The position numbers and the translations under genes were made by a program. A model generated the notes under the pieces. That model saw nothing but the letters and a program-made list of their open reading frames with translations. It was not told where the DNA came from and did no database searches. From NCBI RefSeq assembly GCF_014805625.2, contig NW_023998415.1, positions 49,771,908 through 49,835,907 of the forward strand: a DNA stretch of 64,000 nucleotides. Reading direction: 5' to 3'. The DNA comes from Glossina fuscipes. Lineage: Eukaryota; Arthropoda; Insecta; Diptera; Glossinidae. Of the stretch, positions 25,337-36,823 are shown piece by piece (the first letter of the stretch is position 1; every line of letters begins with the position of its first letter).

Positions 25337-26093
25337 ATGAATAGTTTAAACATACCTACCGATTTTGGTCCTGATTCAGGAGGTCGCGTAAAAGGCTTAA
25401 CGATTATCAAACCTATAGTTTATGGAAATATCGCACAGTCTTTTGGCAAAAAACGCGAAGAAGATGGTCATACTCATCAATGGAAAGTGTATGTGAAACC
25501 CTATCAGAATGAAGACATGTCACTTTATGTAAAAAAGGTTCATTTCAAACTGCATGAGAGTTACGCAAATCCTAATCGCATCGTAACCAAACCACCATAT
25601 GAAATTACGGAAACTGGTTGGGGAGAATTTGAAGTGGTCATTAAAATCTATTTTCATGACCCTACAGAAAGACCGGTGACTTGCTATCATATACTAAAAC
25701 TATTTCAATCACCAATAGTAGGCGGGGAATTATCCACAGCCCCAATGGATCCAAAAACTGGTCTAGTATCGGAATCCTATGAGGAGATTGTATTTCAAGA
25801 ACCGACGCAACTAATGCAACACTTTCTTGTGAGTGTTCAGCCACTAACCAACGAAGTATATACTCATAATACGAATTGTAAGTATGTAAATAACAAAGTT
25901 AATCATCATTATTAAAATTCATTTATTTGTAGTTGAACTTAAGAAGGAGAAATCCTTATCAAACATTACTGAAGTAAGGGAAAAAGTCAAGAATGAAATA
26001 AACATTTTAAAGGATAAATTGAAAGTAGCCAGAGAGACTATTGCCAAATTTAAAGCCGAACTATCAAAAATACAAAAATTGCCTGGAACATAG
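25337..26093 (+). CDS. Gas41: Gas41, YEATS-domain histone-acylation reader
   Basis: Two exons, 25337-25877 and 25933-26093, separated by a 55-nt intron, encode 233 residues; human GAS41 has 227. The YEATS domain spans roughly residues 17-150, with the hallmarks [44 protein letters not shown] and the [14 protein letters not shown] segment. The second exon codes for the C-terminal coiled coil ([20 protein letters not shown] onward). In animals this protein is a subunit of Tip60/SRCAP-type chromatin complexes and binds acylated histone H3 through the YEATS pocket. The start codon, in the context ACCATAATGA, is the first in frame. Poly(A) signal AATAAA is at 26346-26351. Intact and typical. Confidence 0.96.
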
Positions 26094-26592
26094 AAGTGAT
26101 ATTATATAAGGGAGGAATTCCGAACTTCTTTTTGAAATTTTTCCCTTACAAAGAAACTTTATTGTTATTCAGAATTATAGTATTAATGTATCCGGTAAAG
26201 GTTGGGGTGGAAATCATAAAATTAGAAAGCAAGCCGCCATATCTAAAACGTGCAGGGTAAGTAATGATAGGCAGCCTGAGTGAGTAGGTCATATTTGTAT
26301 CACGTATTAGAAGAAATTATCAGATTATTAAACACAACTATAAATAATAAAATCATTAAAAATATAATTTTTTATGAATTATTAAAAAAGAATTAAAACC
26401 TTCAGTAACCTTATTAGTTTAGCTTTTTACGTTTTAGTATAAGGCACAAGAGAGTTTTTAATACTTCTAGATAGAATTTACTTCTATTAAGAATAAAATG
26501 ATAAATATAATGTGTATAAAATTTAGCAGGGCTTGCTCAATGAAATAAATCCCTGCGACAAAGGTACCACGTAATGTTCTATTTGTTGAGTT

Positions 26593-26910
26593 CTAATTAC
26601 GTAGATAATAGAATAAACGTTTTTTAATTTTTTTAATTAATTTCCAAACAAAATATGTGGTTTTTGGTAAGAAGTGAGTAATGGAGATTTTGGAATTAAT
26701 TATGATTTCAGTTGTGGAACTATAAACATTTTTTTCGTCTTCTTCCTCATTTCTTAAATGGTAAGGTGCAAAGCGTGTGATTCTACGTTCTGCTAATGCA
26801 GCGAAAGGGACAGATTTTAGCATAGAACTTTTGGCGAAAATAAATAAGATCTCCATAAGATATTGTAAATACCCATTATAACTAATTTCTTTAGGATATT
26901 TTTCAAACAT
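26593..26910 (-). CDS. Unidentified 105-residue open frame between Gas41 and Cwc27
   Basis: A minus-strand frame starts at ATG 26908-26910 in a good fly start context (GTAAAAATG) and stops at 26593-26595. The product begins MFEKYPKEISYNGYLQYLME, has a Leu/Phe/Ile-rich patch, a basic-then-acidic middle (AERRITRF, then NEEEDEKN), and a Lys-rich C-terminus. There is no signal peptide or clear membrane helix. It lies convergent to Gas41, tail to tail, with the end of its frame about 240 bases beyond the Gas41 poly(A) signal. It may be a lineage-specific gene or a chance frame. I do not recognise it. Confidence 0.3.
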   Translation of the reverse strand: MFEKYPKEISYNGYLQYLMEILFIFAKSSMLKSVPFAALAERRITRFAPYHLRNEEEDEKNVYSSTTEIIINSKISITHFLPKTTYFVWKLIKKIKKRLFYYLRN

Positions 26911-28015
26911 TTTTACAATTCTAGCAAACTAGGCCATGATCAGCTAAAGAGCAATAAATTGTTTTCTATTTATTCAACTATACGGTGGTACCATTGTGCA
27001 CGACTTTAATTATTAGGAAAGATGGTCGTATATCTTGAAAAGATGTTAGATCTTATTACACTTTTTGTTCTCAATTTTTATAAACCGATATTGGGTGCAC
27101 CAACTTGGGTAGAGTTTCCGTAAGTTGCTTTTAATTCTGTTACACCTGAATGTAAAATCCTTCTTTGATGCTAAGATGTTACCATTGGCTGGAAGTAATC
27201 TGTTCATAGACGTTTTACCGTCTGCTATCATTTTTCTATTAGGTTACGTGCTCATAAATCAAATCAAGATCTTAACACTGATAACTGATATTATCGTAAT
27301 AGTTTATTCTCTATGGGTCAGTACATTGCTTTTAAGAACAGTCAGAACTGTGCCATCTTTGGTCAGTTTGAAGTCGATGAAAATCCTTTATTGTTTAGGA
27401 CAAACGAGTGGCTTATGCACTTGGATGTATTCCATTGCGAAAGTGATATTCTCTTAATCCCTTTCGGGTCTATTTGAAACTATTATCAATTAGCGTCTTC
27501 TTCGCCACTTTACAAATTACTTCATTTTTCACTCCGATATAGTTATCAGAATTTTAAGAAGATTCGATTTATTACTTTCCTTTACTATGCTTATGGACAT
27601 TTTTGTATATCTGCTAGCCTGTTTTCAGTCTCCTGTTCGTGTCTAGATATTTGAAATTTAGAATGTTCTGATTATTTCATATGTTTCAATAATCTTTTGG
27701 TTAACACACTTCGCTTTTTTTTACAAGCATAAGTATATTTTGTTTGTGAACTGTATAACTAAGAATTACTTCAGTTTATTATTATTGTTTATTTTTATTT
27801 ATAATTATTGTGTATATAATAATGAAATGTATTTTAATAATTTATATGACATGCTATTACAAATTATTAACTAATTTCATTTCTTGATCTGTTTCATGAC
27901 AGCATCAACCGGTTTGTTATTTTCACATTTATCGTAAATAGTTATTTTAGTTACTATTAACCACTCTGACCCATCTAGTACTTTTAATCAAAATAAAAAA
28001 GTCGATTTGAGGAAA

Positions 28016-29739
28016 ATGAGTAATATATATATACAAGAGCCTCCAACAGCAGGAAAAGTGAGCATTTTGCCAATAAGCTGTATACCGTCTAAATTTTGAA
28101 TTCAACAGGTTCTCTTAAAGACAACAGTGGGTGACATTGATATTGAACTATGGTCTCGTGAATGTCCTAAGACATGTCGAAATTTCATTCAATTATGCAT
28201 GGAAGGTTATTACAACGATACTATATTTCATCGTGTGGTCAAAGGTTTTATTGTACAAGGTGGAGATCCTAATGGTGATGGTACTGGTGGTGAATCTATC
28301 TACGGTCATCCATTTAAAGATGAATTCCACTCAAGACTGCGTTATGTTAGGCGTGGTTTGGTTGGAATGGCAAACTCAGACAAAGATGATAATAGCTCAC
28401 AATTTTTCTTCACTATGGCACCAACTCCAGAACTACAAAGCAAAAACACTTTATTTGGCAAAGTTACTGGTGATACAATATTTAACATGCTTAAGCTAGA
28501 AGAAGCTCTGACGGATCATAATGAAAGGCCTATGTATGCTCATAAAATATTAAAAACTGAAATCCTTAAAAATCCATTTTGCGATATCGAACCGAGAAAA
28601 TTTCAAAAAGCGAATAATAAAGAGAAAAGAAAAGTCGAAAAGGAGAAAGGAATCAAGTTAGTAATCATAAATGAATTTAGTTAAATGTTAGCTAATTTTT
28701 TCTTAGGAATTTTGGTTTATTATCATTTGGAGAGGAAGCCGAAGAGGATGAGGAAAAAACCAATCAATTTATGCAGAAAAATGCCGGTAAAGCCAAATCC
28801 TTGCATGACGCAGTTGACGATCCTAACCTTAGCAAAGAACCAGTCAGAGTAATTTCAAATGCAGAAGAAAATGAAGCCGATTATGATCACAACGAAAGCT
28901 TCGTTAAACAGTCAAATGAGCTTGAAGTTCAGCAAAGAAAGCACCGTATACAGGAGAAACTCAAGTCCAAAATTACAAAAAACAAATCCGATAGCATTGT
29001 TAAAAAAAATAACTCAGATTCGGAAAACGACTCCCTATTAACTTGTGAAGAGCACGTGAAAATGCAAAACACTAAAAAAAAGTAAGGTTACCTGGAAGAA
29101 AAACAAAATACGTCCTTACATTTGTACCTTCATGTTTTCTTACAGAGAAGAAATTCGTCAAGAGATTCTCTCACTTAAAAAACAGTATCAAATTGAAAAA
29201 AAGGTTAAAGATGGAATTTTAGAGAAAAAATTGACTGAAGAAGTGAAAGCAAGAAATTTTAAGAAAGAAGTTGAAGATAATGAGTTAATTAAGAATTTCA
29301 TAAAAGAAAAGGAAAAATATGAAATTATAAAATCCAACATGCCGCTCAAAGGCGTTGGCCGGTAAGTGAAATATTACTAAAAAAAAGTTAAATTTATCTA
29401 TCGTTTTTCTTTTCCCAAATTAGAGAAGATTTCACTTTGAATTTACTAACAAAATTTCGTTCAAAATTACACTCACTCAAGCAACAATTCCCTGAAGAGG
29501 ACATTAAGCTTGACAAAGTTGATGAATCAGCGATGGAAAAAGAAATTCAAGGCGATGATTGGCTAAAACATATGCTGAAGTTTCAAGATGACGCACCGGT
29601 TTTAGCCAAAGATGCCTCTACTAAAGCAGACGACTGGTACGATGCTTACGATCCCAGAAATCCTTTAAATAAGAGAAAGCGCAAAGAAGTCCATAGTAAA
29701 CATGATGATAAGTACAAGTCAGGAAAAAGAAGATGTTAG
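28016..29739 (+). CDS. Cwc27: Cwc27, spliceosome-associated cyclophilin
   Basis: Five exons join in frame: 28016-28057, 28109-28656, 28707-29081, 29146-29361 and 29424-29739, giving 498 residues (human CWC27: 472). Residues about 1-170 are the cyclophilin domain (MSNIYIQEPPTAGK, FHRVVKGFIVQGGDPNGDG, GMANSDKDDNSSQFFFT). At the site of cyclophilin A Trp121 and His126, the sequence PELQSKNTLFG places Glu and Asn, as in human CWC27, so isomerase activity is likely lost or weak. The rest is charged, coiled-coil and Lys/Glu-rich, with the family signature KNFGLLSFGEEAEEDEEK at the exon 2/3 junction and a DDWYDAYDPRNPLNKRKR tail. The family acts in Bact spliceosomes with CWC22. Introns are 50-64 nt. 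Poly(A) signals are at 29939-29944 and 29953-29958. Confidence 0.95.
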
Positions 29740-29959
29740 GGATTTTGCAAGATTGTGTATTAATTTTTAGAACTACACATAAAAAAGACTCATGTATGGT
29801 CTAATGAAATAGTTTTTTTTTTTTGAATTAAAATACAAAAATTGTAAAATATTTGTTAATTGTGTGTGTTACTTAAATACATCTGCGAAATAATTATGTA
29901 AAGTATTGAGAAGAGGAATATAAGTATTTTGATTGATTAATAAATTTCGGGCAATAAAG

Positions 29960-32640
29960 GATAGAAAAATGAATACAAAAGTAATAGTGCGATGCTCCAC
30001 CTTAACAATAAAATTAAACAAAGTCGCAGAGTTGCTTAATATTGTGGATTAGTAGCGACGGCTTTCTTTAAGATCGTTATTTCAAATCCGTGCTGCCGAC
30101 GGTGTTTTCGCAACGTTGTTTGCAGGAATATATTTCTACAACTCTAAAAAATGCAAAAATAATATGAGACTGATTCGATACAATATCGATTTGTTTGTAA
30201 ATTATACTGAAGAGCTTCTGCATAAATTTTCAAGTCTTCATTTTATATAAATCTGAGTGTTTTATTACACTTGCGGAAGTATTCTTACGTAGCGAAAGTA
30301 TTTAAATGCTCCCGCATTGATCGTGGATTTTTTGTGTAAAAAATTTAATTAAATGATTAACATAATTCTTGTAAATTGAAGAAAATTTTTGGTAATTTAT
30401 TATATGCTGATTTTTGGGTAAAAGTATCCGATTAAGACATTTCAATAGGGCTTGGCTTCCGAAAGTGGAGATTAAGGACGGTCGGTGGTAAGGTGCTTGA
30501 ATAACAATTGCGGTTAATGTTTGAAATAATGTTTGTTTCCGTTATTTCAGCTCTTGTAAGTTATTGTTTTCTCTGATTTCTCATTCATTCTCCTTAGTTA
30601 AATTTTCGAAGAAGACGTAAAACGATTGACAAGCAATGAAATACCAATGAAACTAATTTTACCAAGTCTAAGTTTTAAAGACTTAAAAGGAATGATGAAC
30701 TGTCACCAACTTCTACGTTATGTGGGTCCATATAAAATTAGGATAAGCTCTTAGGGCAAGAGCTGTAAGTTGCTCGTTACAGAGTAGTGCATTAGTTTTC
30801 CATTTCCATGACCACTTATTAATAACGTGCCGTTTGAGATGTTTCGCACTAATTATCTGATTGGGATTTCATTTGTTTTGCGTGATATTTGCTTCATATG
30901 CTTCACGCAACAATATAATTATTCCTATTAAGCAAAATAGAAATCGTCAACAAAGAATGTTTAACTTTTATGGTCTCTTTTATACTCTACACCGTTTGCC
31001 ATAGTACGTAGTAAGAAGTACATAATGGGCTTTTATTTTATTATACAAATCGATCAAATCGGCTATTTTAAATCTTTTTGGATCTGTTGCCCGCGTATAT
31101 AACTCTATAGTCAACTCACAAATTTTTTTAGAAGGATTTCGAACCACAAACTATATCGAAAATCTACTGGACTCGATTATTTTTGGCAACCACTTCCTTT
31201 TTGAAAAACTAAGGTTATGCACCGTGACCTGTTTTAAGAGGATTTCGTGCGTCTACATATTTTGAGATAACCATAAACTGTATTGAAAAACGATTGGATT
31301 CGGTTATTTTTGGCGTCTATTCCCTTTTTGCAACACGTGAGGTTACGAACTTTTCATGATTGAAAATTTTGCATTGTTAATAATTTTGGACTAAAATCGT
31401 TTAAAAACATTATTTTGGCATAAGGGGAAAGTGAAAACTTTGGATGAGGTGGAACTGCTGTAGTAAGAGTAGTTTTTAGTAGTATTCTATGATGAGAATT
31501 AGTCCAGAATAGTAGTTTGCTAATTAAATTTTGGATAATATTGATTTAATTTTCGGTCTCTCATATAAAGGCTTCGACGAAAAATAAGAGTTCTTATGCA
31601 ACAAGATCCAATTTTTCGGTATTTTATAATAAAAATATATCTAGTTGAAGGAGTATAAAGTACTTAACGGTCGGCTTTGGTTAAATATTATACACATATA
31701 CAATGTATTTGATCTATATGTCAGATGCTATATTTTTCAAACAACAACCGGAGTTTTTCTTATACGCATTCAAATTAATTTCTTTGGATCCTCATAAAGT
31801 TTTTCTAGTTTTCAGTTGGCTTTGCGATTTCCACTGAAGCGGAGGATGTTTGCTGCTCTTTTCAAATAAAATTTTGCTGCAATTCGTCGCAACTGTTTAA
31901 ATTCTTCTCATAACATCAGATTTATCTAGAAGACGTTTTGTGTTCTTTTGGGAAAAAATGTTTTTCAAGAATCTAAAATATCGAATAGTATATAAATGTC
32001 AAAGTACTTCTCTAACTAAAGTTGATATACTGTGCAATATAAATGGCTTCTTGTGCGCTTCCGCTGTGTTTGTAAGTAAAATCTTTTCATAACGCCATTC
32101 TATACTTTGTTTTTGATTTTGATTGAAAGCTGTATGTATATTATATCTTCTCCAATTAGTAATAGCTTTAGTATTCTAGAAATGCCCAATTCCAATGGTA
32201 TCATTAAGGCCTCGAATATAATATGAAAAACTTTTCTGCCTTACTATAGTGCAAGGACATGCAAATTTCTTTTAGTAGTTGCTGAGTTGTAATTGTCAAC
32301 GTTATGCTTCCATGGGCACCGAAGGAGTATATGTTTATAACGCATAAAAGCATTCCTCGGAGAAATGTCCTTGAAAATAATGAGATCTATTGCTTATTTT
32401 TTTGCCTTTCTACCTTTTCGTCGTCTAGCAGGGTTACGATACGACCTTAAAATTTATCCAAAAAAATATATTTGGCATCAAATAGTTTTGTATACTTTGG
32501 GAGCGTTAAAATCAAATATCCCCAAATTCGAGCTATGAGATGAAATCACGGTTATCAGTGAATAAATATTTTTCATCCCCTTCTTTCATAAGTGATTATT
32601 TCACAAGTTTAGACTATTTAATTTAGCATAACACAGCAGC
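29960..32640. other. Intergenic region with one family A repeat
   Basis: This stretch is AT-rich, with no convincing coding frame on either strand. A family A copy occupies about 30985-31690. The TATA box of the next gene begins just to the right. Confidence 0.5.
30985..31690 (-). repeat. Family A repeat, diverged
   Basis: Reverse-oriented family A landmarks are present: ACTCTACACCGTTTGCCATA at the hairpin end, a TTATTATACAAATCGATC block, and TACTTAACGGTCGGCTTTGG near the right. Divergence is high and internal tracts are missing. Confidence 0.4.
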
Positions 32641-32651
32641 ATATATATATA

Positions 32652-32693
32652 TATATAAAACGGATGGTGCCTGCTGAGTGTCGTTTTCAGCTT
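32652..32693 (+). promoter_or_regulatory. TATA box plus initiator
   Basis: TATATAAAA at 32652-32660 follows a TA repeat. A TCAGCTT initiator-like sequence lies at 32687-32693 with its A at 32689, about 35 bases after the TATA box. This fits a focused fly promoter driving the gene immediately downstream. Confidence 0.55.
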
Positions 32694-32721
32694 TGAAGAG
32701 CCACTAAGTAGGATATGCGAT

Positions 32722-34683
32722 TTGAAGGACTCGAAGGAATCAACTCCTTCCTATCTTGTAGAAATTATTATTCTTGCAACTTTCCTTGTTACATTTTCGT
32801 TTTGTTTTTCTTCTTTTGTACAACAGGTGTCAATAATACTGTTCAATGTCTTGGCAATCGCAATTTGCGAGAATAAAACTCCGGCATTTAACGTTAACAT
32901 TACTTCTACTGTCATGACTTTGATGATATATAAAACAAAACAATTCGACAATAACGGTAACGATAAGCTGGATATATTAAATCGTTCCATTAATACGAAT
33001 ATTGATACGAGGTATGGAAGCCTTTATACAGGATCTAATCAAAATATGTCAGCAAAGAATCAGCCACTACGCCGTGGGGTAGGAGAGCAAATTTTGAGCA
33101 AACAGCAAGAGGAACTCCAATGGCCAGCAATGTCGGCCGCTTACCTATTAGGACGTAATGATGGCAACACACACGATCGATCCGGTTACGGTACATGGCA
33201 CACAAAAATAAATCCATCAAAACTAATAGCTTCGCCAACGATCGATGCAGAGCAAGAACAGCAATCGATATCAAGCAATCATCGTCAGTCATTGTTCGTC
33301 CTTCCAGATAATGCCACCAAAGGCTCTGCTACTAATTTTGATTACAATATGCCACCAGAATCATACAATTATTATAAAACTAAACATAGACGTCCGTTTG
33401 CCCTAAAATTGGTGCAAAGTGATCTATTAACAAGACGCCTTCCTTTAAACGTTGACCGAAATTCAGTTGATGTGCACCGTCAATACAATACATTAAACGC
33501 GATAACTGATGAAACTTCTAGTAATGATAACATACCCAAACCTTTTCGTACTCCTTCGGAAGGATCTTTGCCTACCGAGTTTAAAAAGCCTGCGACTGAT
33601 ATGGGCATCGACGCAAGTAAAACTGGAGAGTTTAGTGGTGATGACCCTATTTTTATTCGTATTCTCCCATCACATATATCGACACCCACAGTTTTACATA
33701 TATCTGGATCATTCAACAACTTCAAGTTGAGTAGCTTCATTAATTTCTTACGTGGCAAACGACAAAAGCCTAGCGGCTTATGGCAACAATACAGCACTGC
33801 TCACGCCCATTTGCACGGTAAAAGTGCTTTGCCCACACCCACGGTGAATTTAGAAGGTCAGCGTTATCAGGATTTAATAATGGATCAGTTTCACTTATTT
33901 AGGCCAGCGTCACCATATGACATCAATTTTATGGCGTTTCAACAGCCAAAACACGTCAACAACCTTAGGGCTCAAAATTCAATATATAAAAGGCTAAAAA
34001 AGGACATTCGGAACGAGAAAATAATTAGCGCTAATAATTTAACATTTTCCCAGTACGCATCTCCTTCGAAATATAATAATGTGTTATATCCGTCGTTTTA
34101 TTCACCTTACAACGGATTAAATGTCATACGATCACCTGAATTGATAAATCATGAGCCGTTCAAAGTTAAATTGGACATATCTCCCTTATGGCCCATGCAA
34201 AGAAATGTTAGAGGCTCGACAGCTCCTAACATGGAGGAAAATACTTTTAAACCTTCGATAAAACTCAACTCGATATCATTTTTAGAAAACGCGCATACAC
34301 GTTACCTTACTACACCCCTGCCAGTATCGATATCTGCTGACGATTATTATAATAGTTTTTGCTCGCGTAAACGTCCAACACAGGTTAAAGATATGCTAAA
34401 TCAAATAAGTCAAGCCAGAATCTCTTTGCAACACACAGTCTATCCACATCAAACGTCAAAATACCGCCAACAAGAGCGGCAATCATTGGTGTGTGATCCA
34501 ACCGCAATAAAACGGTTTAAACGATTTCCTGCTTACCGTCCTATAAGTCGAGAACAGTTCTTAGCTATCGCGAATAGCACGAATCCAAAAGCAGCACCTA
34601 TTACGGTTCACTTGAATATATTTTCAAAACACAGACTTCCATCGACCTCAAATTTATCGAATCCGTTTAACTTTAACGCTTAA
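32722..34683 (+). CDS. Unrecognised long open frame, probable secreted or extracellular protein
   Basis: One uninterrupted frame reaches the stop at 34681-34683. It is open back to 32659 but the first in-frame ATG is at 32914, giving 589 residues from there. The true start is unsettled: an acceptor-like TTTTGTACAACAG ends at 32826, and the frame right after it (VSIILFNVLAIAI) resembles a signal-peptide core, so an upstream exon may supply the start. The protein is rich in Ser, Asn, Pro, Gln and Tyr, with few Cys. Four short strand-like phrases recur: RPFALKLVQSDL, DPIFIRILPSHI, EPFKVKLDISPLWP and APITVHLNIFSKHR. Dibasic sites (KRFKRF, HRRP, RGKRQK) are scattered. Poly(A) signal AATAAA is at 35042-35047. 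The open frame and codon use support a real gene; I do not know its family or function. Confidence 0.75.
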   Translation: MKDSKESTPSYLVEIIILATFLVTFSFCFSSFVQQVSIILFNVLAIAICENKTPAFNVNITSTVMTLMIYKTKQFDNNGNDKLDILNRSINTNIDTRYGSLYTGSNQNMSAKNQPLRRGVGEQILSKQQEELQWPAMSAAYLLGRNDGNTHDRSGYGTWHTKINPSKLIASPTIDAEQEQQSISSNHRQSLFVLPDNATKGSATNFDYNMPPESYNYYKTKHRRPFALKLVQSDLLTRRLPLNVDRNSVDVHRQYNTLNAITDETSSNDNIPKPFRTPSEGSLPTEFKKPATDMGIDASKTGEFSGDDPIFIRILPSHISTPTVLHISGSFNNFKLSSFINFLRGKRQKPSGLWQQYSTAHAHLHGKSALPTPTVNLEGQRYQDLIMDQFHLFRPASPYDINFMAFQQPKHVNNLRAQNSIYKRLKKDIRNEKIISANNLTFSQYASPSKYNNVLYPSFYSPYNGLNVIRSPELINHEPFKVKLDISPLWPMQRNVRGSTAPNMEENTFKPSIKLNSISFLENAHTRYLTTPLPVSISADDYYNSFCSRKRPTQVKDMLNQISQARISLQHTVYPHQTSKYRQQERQSLVCDPTAIKRFKRFPAYRPISREQFLAIANSTNPKAAPITVHLNIFSKHRLPSTSNLSNPFNFNA

Positions 34684-36633
34684 GAATTTCAAGGCAGCAA
34701 TGAGAGGAATAACAGTGCTCATTATCCCGCTCATGCCGATGTCTTAAGAAAAATTGAAAATTTATCATTTTCTCACTGACGATTTTCAACAATTAGGAGA
34801 CTTTAAACACCTCTTCAACTTTTCCTTGGCTAGAAGTATTGCATTTGGAACGATTAACCCTTTGAACATTCTACAATCAGCTTCAGAACAGAATATGAAT
34901 TCAATATTTTACTTTATTAATACTACTAAGCTGATTATCTAATATCCATTTTTTTAAATTAGAGCCGATAGCCTGTATTGCTAGTGCTCAATGTCTCTTT
35001 TTTTAGTCTAAGAATTCAATTCATTAGTCTAAAATTAAAATAATAAATAATAATAATAATAATAATAAACACCTCTTCCCCATCTGTTATTACCTAAATC
35101 ATTCACTTGGATAGTCTTGATTCAATTTTTGTTACATTATCGATGAATTGATAAGCGCAACATTAATTTAACCGTTTGAGATGTTTGGGAAAGGCTGACA
35201 AGGAGAAATGCAACTTTGTGGCATAATTTCTCCATCGAAAATTTGAACCAATTTCAAGCACGTTGCTTGATGTCAGGTGAAAACGCTTATCAATTAATTA
35301 AATATAAAATAAAAAACGAAATATTTTTCATAAGATAAAACTGTAAATGTACACTACGTATACGTGTATATCTATTTCATATTTATTTTAAATCTTTCTA
35401 TTTATAAAAGACAAGTCGAGGCAATTTTCGAATATTTCGCATTTCAGTTAGCCAAGGCCCCCATTTAAAATCACCGGACACCATCTCGTCTAATCGAACT
35501 CTTCGGGTATTCAAGACATACTTTTAGATCTAGTATCAGGTTTTTACATGTGAAGTCAAACCCAGAATATGAACTGAGGTGGTCTTGCCAAATTAAACTT
35601 TCTTGTTAAAGATTTCGTTGTTCATCATCTACTTTCGTCGTAAGATACTGAAAATGCAACTTTGTGTTTCATTTTTTTTTTTTTATTGTAAACTGTTCCC
35701 GAGAGAGAACTTCCATAAAGGATCGAAAAGATGAATATTTTTCAATCTATTTTCATCCAAAAAATTTGATCTCACTGTTAGGCAAAACTTGACTTTGCAT
35801 AATAATCCTTATAGGGGAGCGGTGCGAAAACTTGGCTCCTATCGCCGGGAAATATTGTAAATACCAACTTTTTTTCTACATAACAACGACAGTAGCCGTA
35901 CAAATGGTCCGAATTAATCTATTTTCAGTAGGGCTCGTTCTTCAGAGCAAATATACCAGCGTTCGCAAATTCATTGAATTATATCGAAAATTTTGAGCTA
36001 TATATAAACAAACAGACTTAAGTTGAGTGAGAAACTGAAACTCCGAACAAATTGTAATAATAACAGACGCGAACATCTAAAGTCGTTCTGAGTATTGCAT
36101 ATATTCGCATATAATAATACTTACCATAAATATGTATATAGTACAAGAAAACTATGGAAGTATCAATTCCGCAAGAATCTTGTCTGTATTTAACTTTCGG
36201 ATGGATCGGTTGTAAGTGACTTGCTTTGATACGTATGCGGTTAGGATCGCAAGCATACTCAATTATGACCTGTATCAATCGATTACGTTTATGGTTATAA
36301 GCCGATGTATCTATAATATGTAAAGCATAAAAGTATATATATATATAAAGTATATATATATAAAAAGTATACATGTATATAAAAGTATATATATATATAT
36401 ATACATATACTTTTTTTACAACATAGAGCTGCCATATACGTACTATCAAGTCCAATCAATTAACGATCATATTTCTCAAATTATGCGTAACGTTTAAATT
36501 GTACATCGATTTTATTCACGAAAACCCTCATTATCATTGAATAGAATCATTAGTTAGTTATCTATCTAGAAAAAGATGTTCTAGTTTTTAAAATTAGAAA
36601 ATACCATAAATCACAGGCATATTACATGTAAGC
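34684..36633. other. Intergenic region with microsatellites and repeat remnants
   Basis: It contains an (AAT)n tract at about 35038-35068, a degraded family A copy at about 35540-36060, and an AT-rich array at about 36332-36412 where AAAGTATATATATA-type units repeat four times. I see no coding frame that I would support. Confidence 0.5.
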
Positions 36634-36639
36634 TTTATT
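36634..36639 (-). terminator. Cad74A poly(A) signal
   Basis: TTTATT on the plus strand is AATAAA on the minus strand, about 185 bases downstream of the cadherin stop codon. Confidence 0.45.
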
Positions 36640-36823
36640 CTATTTTTCGAACGATGTTAACAAAATCCGCAGTCTTTTTCGCTAATAATTTGTATAATCC
36701 GAGTTTAAAAAAAGAAAAAAAATACATTCTTTTACCGGCAGTAAGGAAAGAAGAGACAGAGTTTATATAATTAGATTTAGAAGTAACCTTAATTTAATTA
36801 ACACTAGTCCAGATAACTGGTTG

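Noticed and set aside
27046..27457. Overlapping open frames on both strands (plus: hydrophobic 110 codons; minus: Lys/Arg-rich 61 codons)
   Set aside because: Neither has an adjacent splice site, recognisable motif or better start context than the other. Mirror-image composition suggests chance in AT-rich DNA or an unrecognised repeat.
34754..34942. Plus-strand 62-codon frame after the orphan gene
   Set aside because: Lies between the stop and the poly(A) signal of the upstream gene, with weak start context; most likely 3' UTR.
36018..36455. Minus-strand 145-codon frame rich in Tyr and Ile
   Set aside because: Produced by TATATA microsatellite arrays (YIYIY text), not by a coding sequence.
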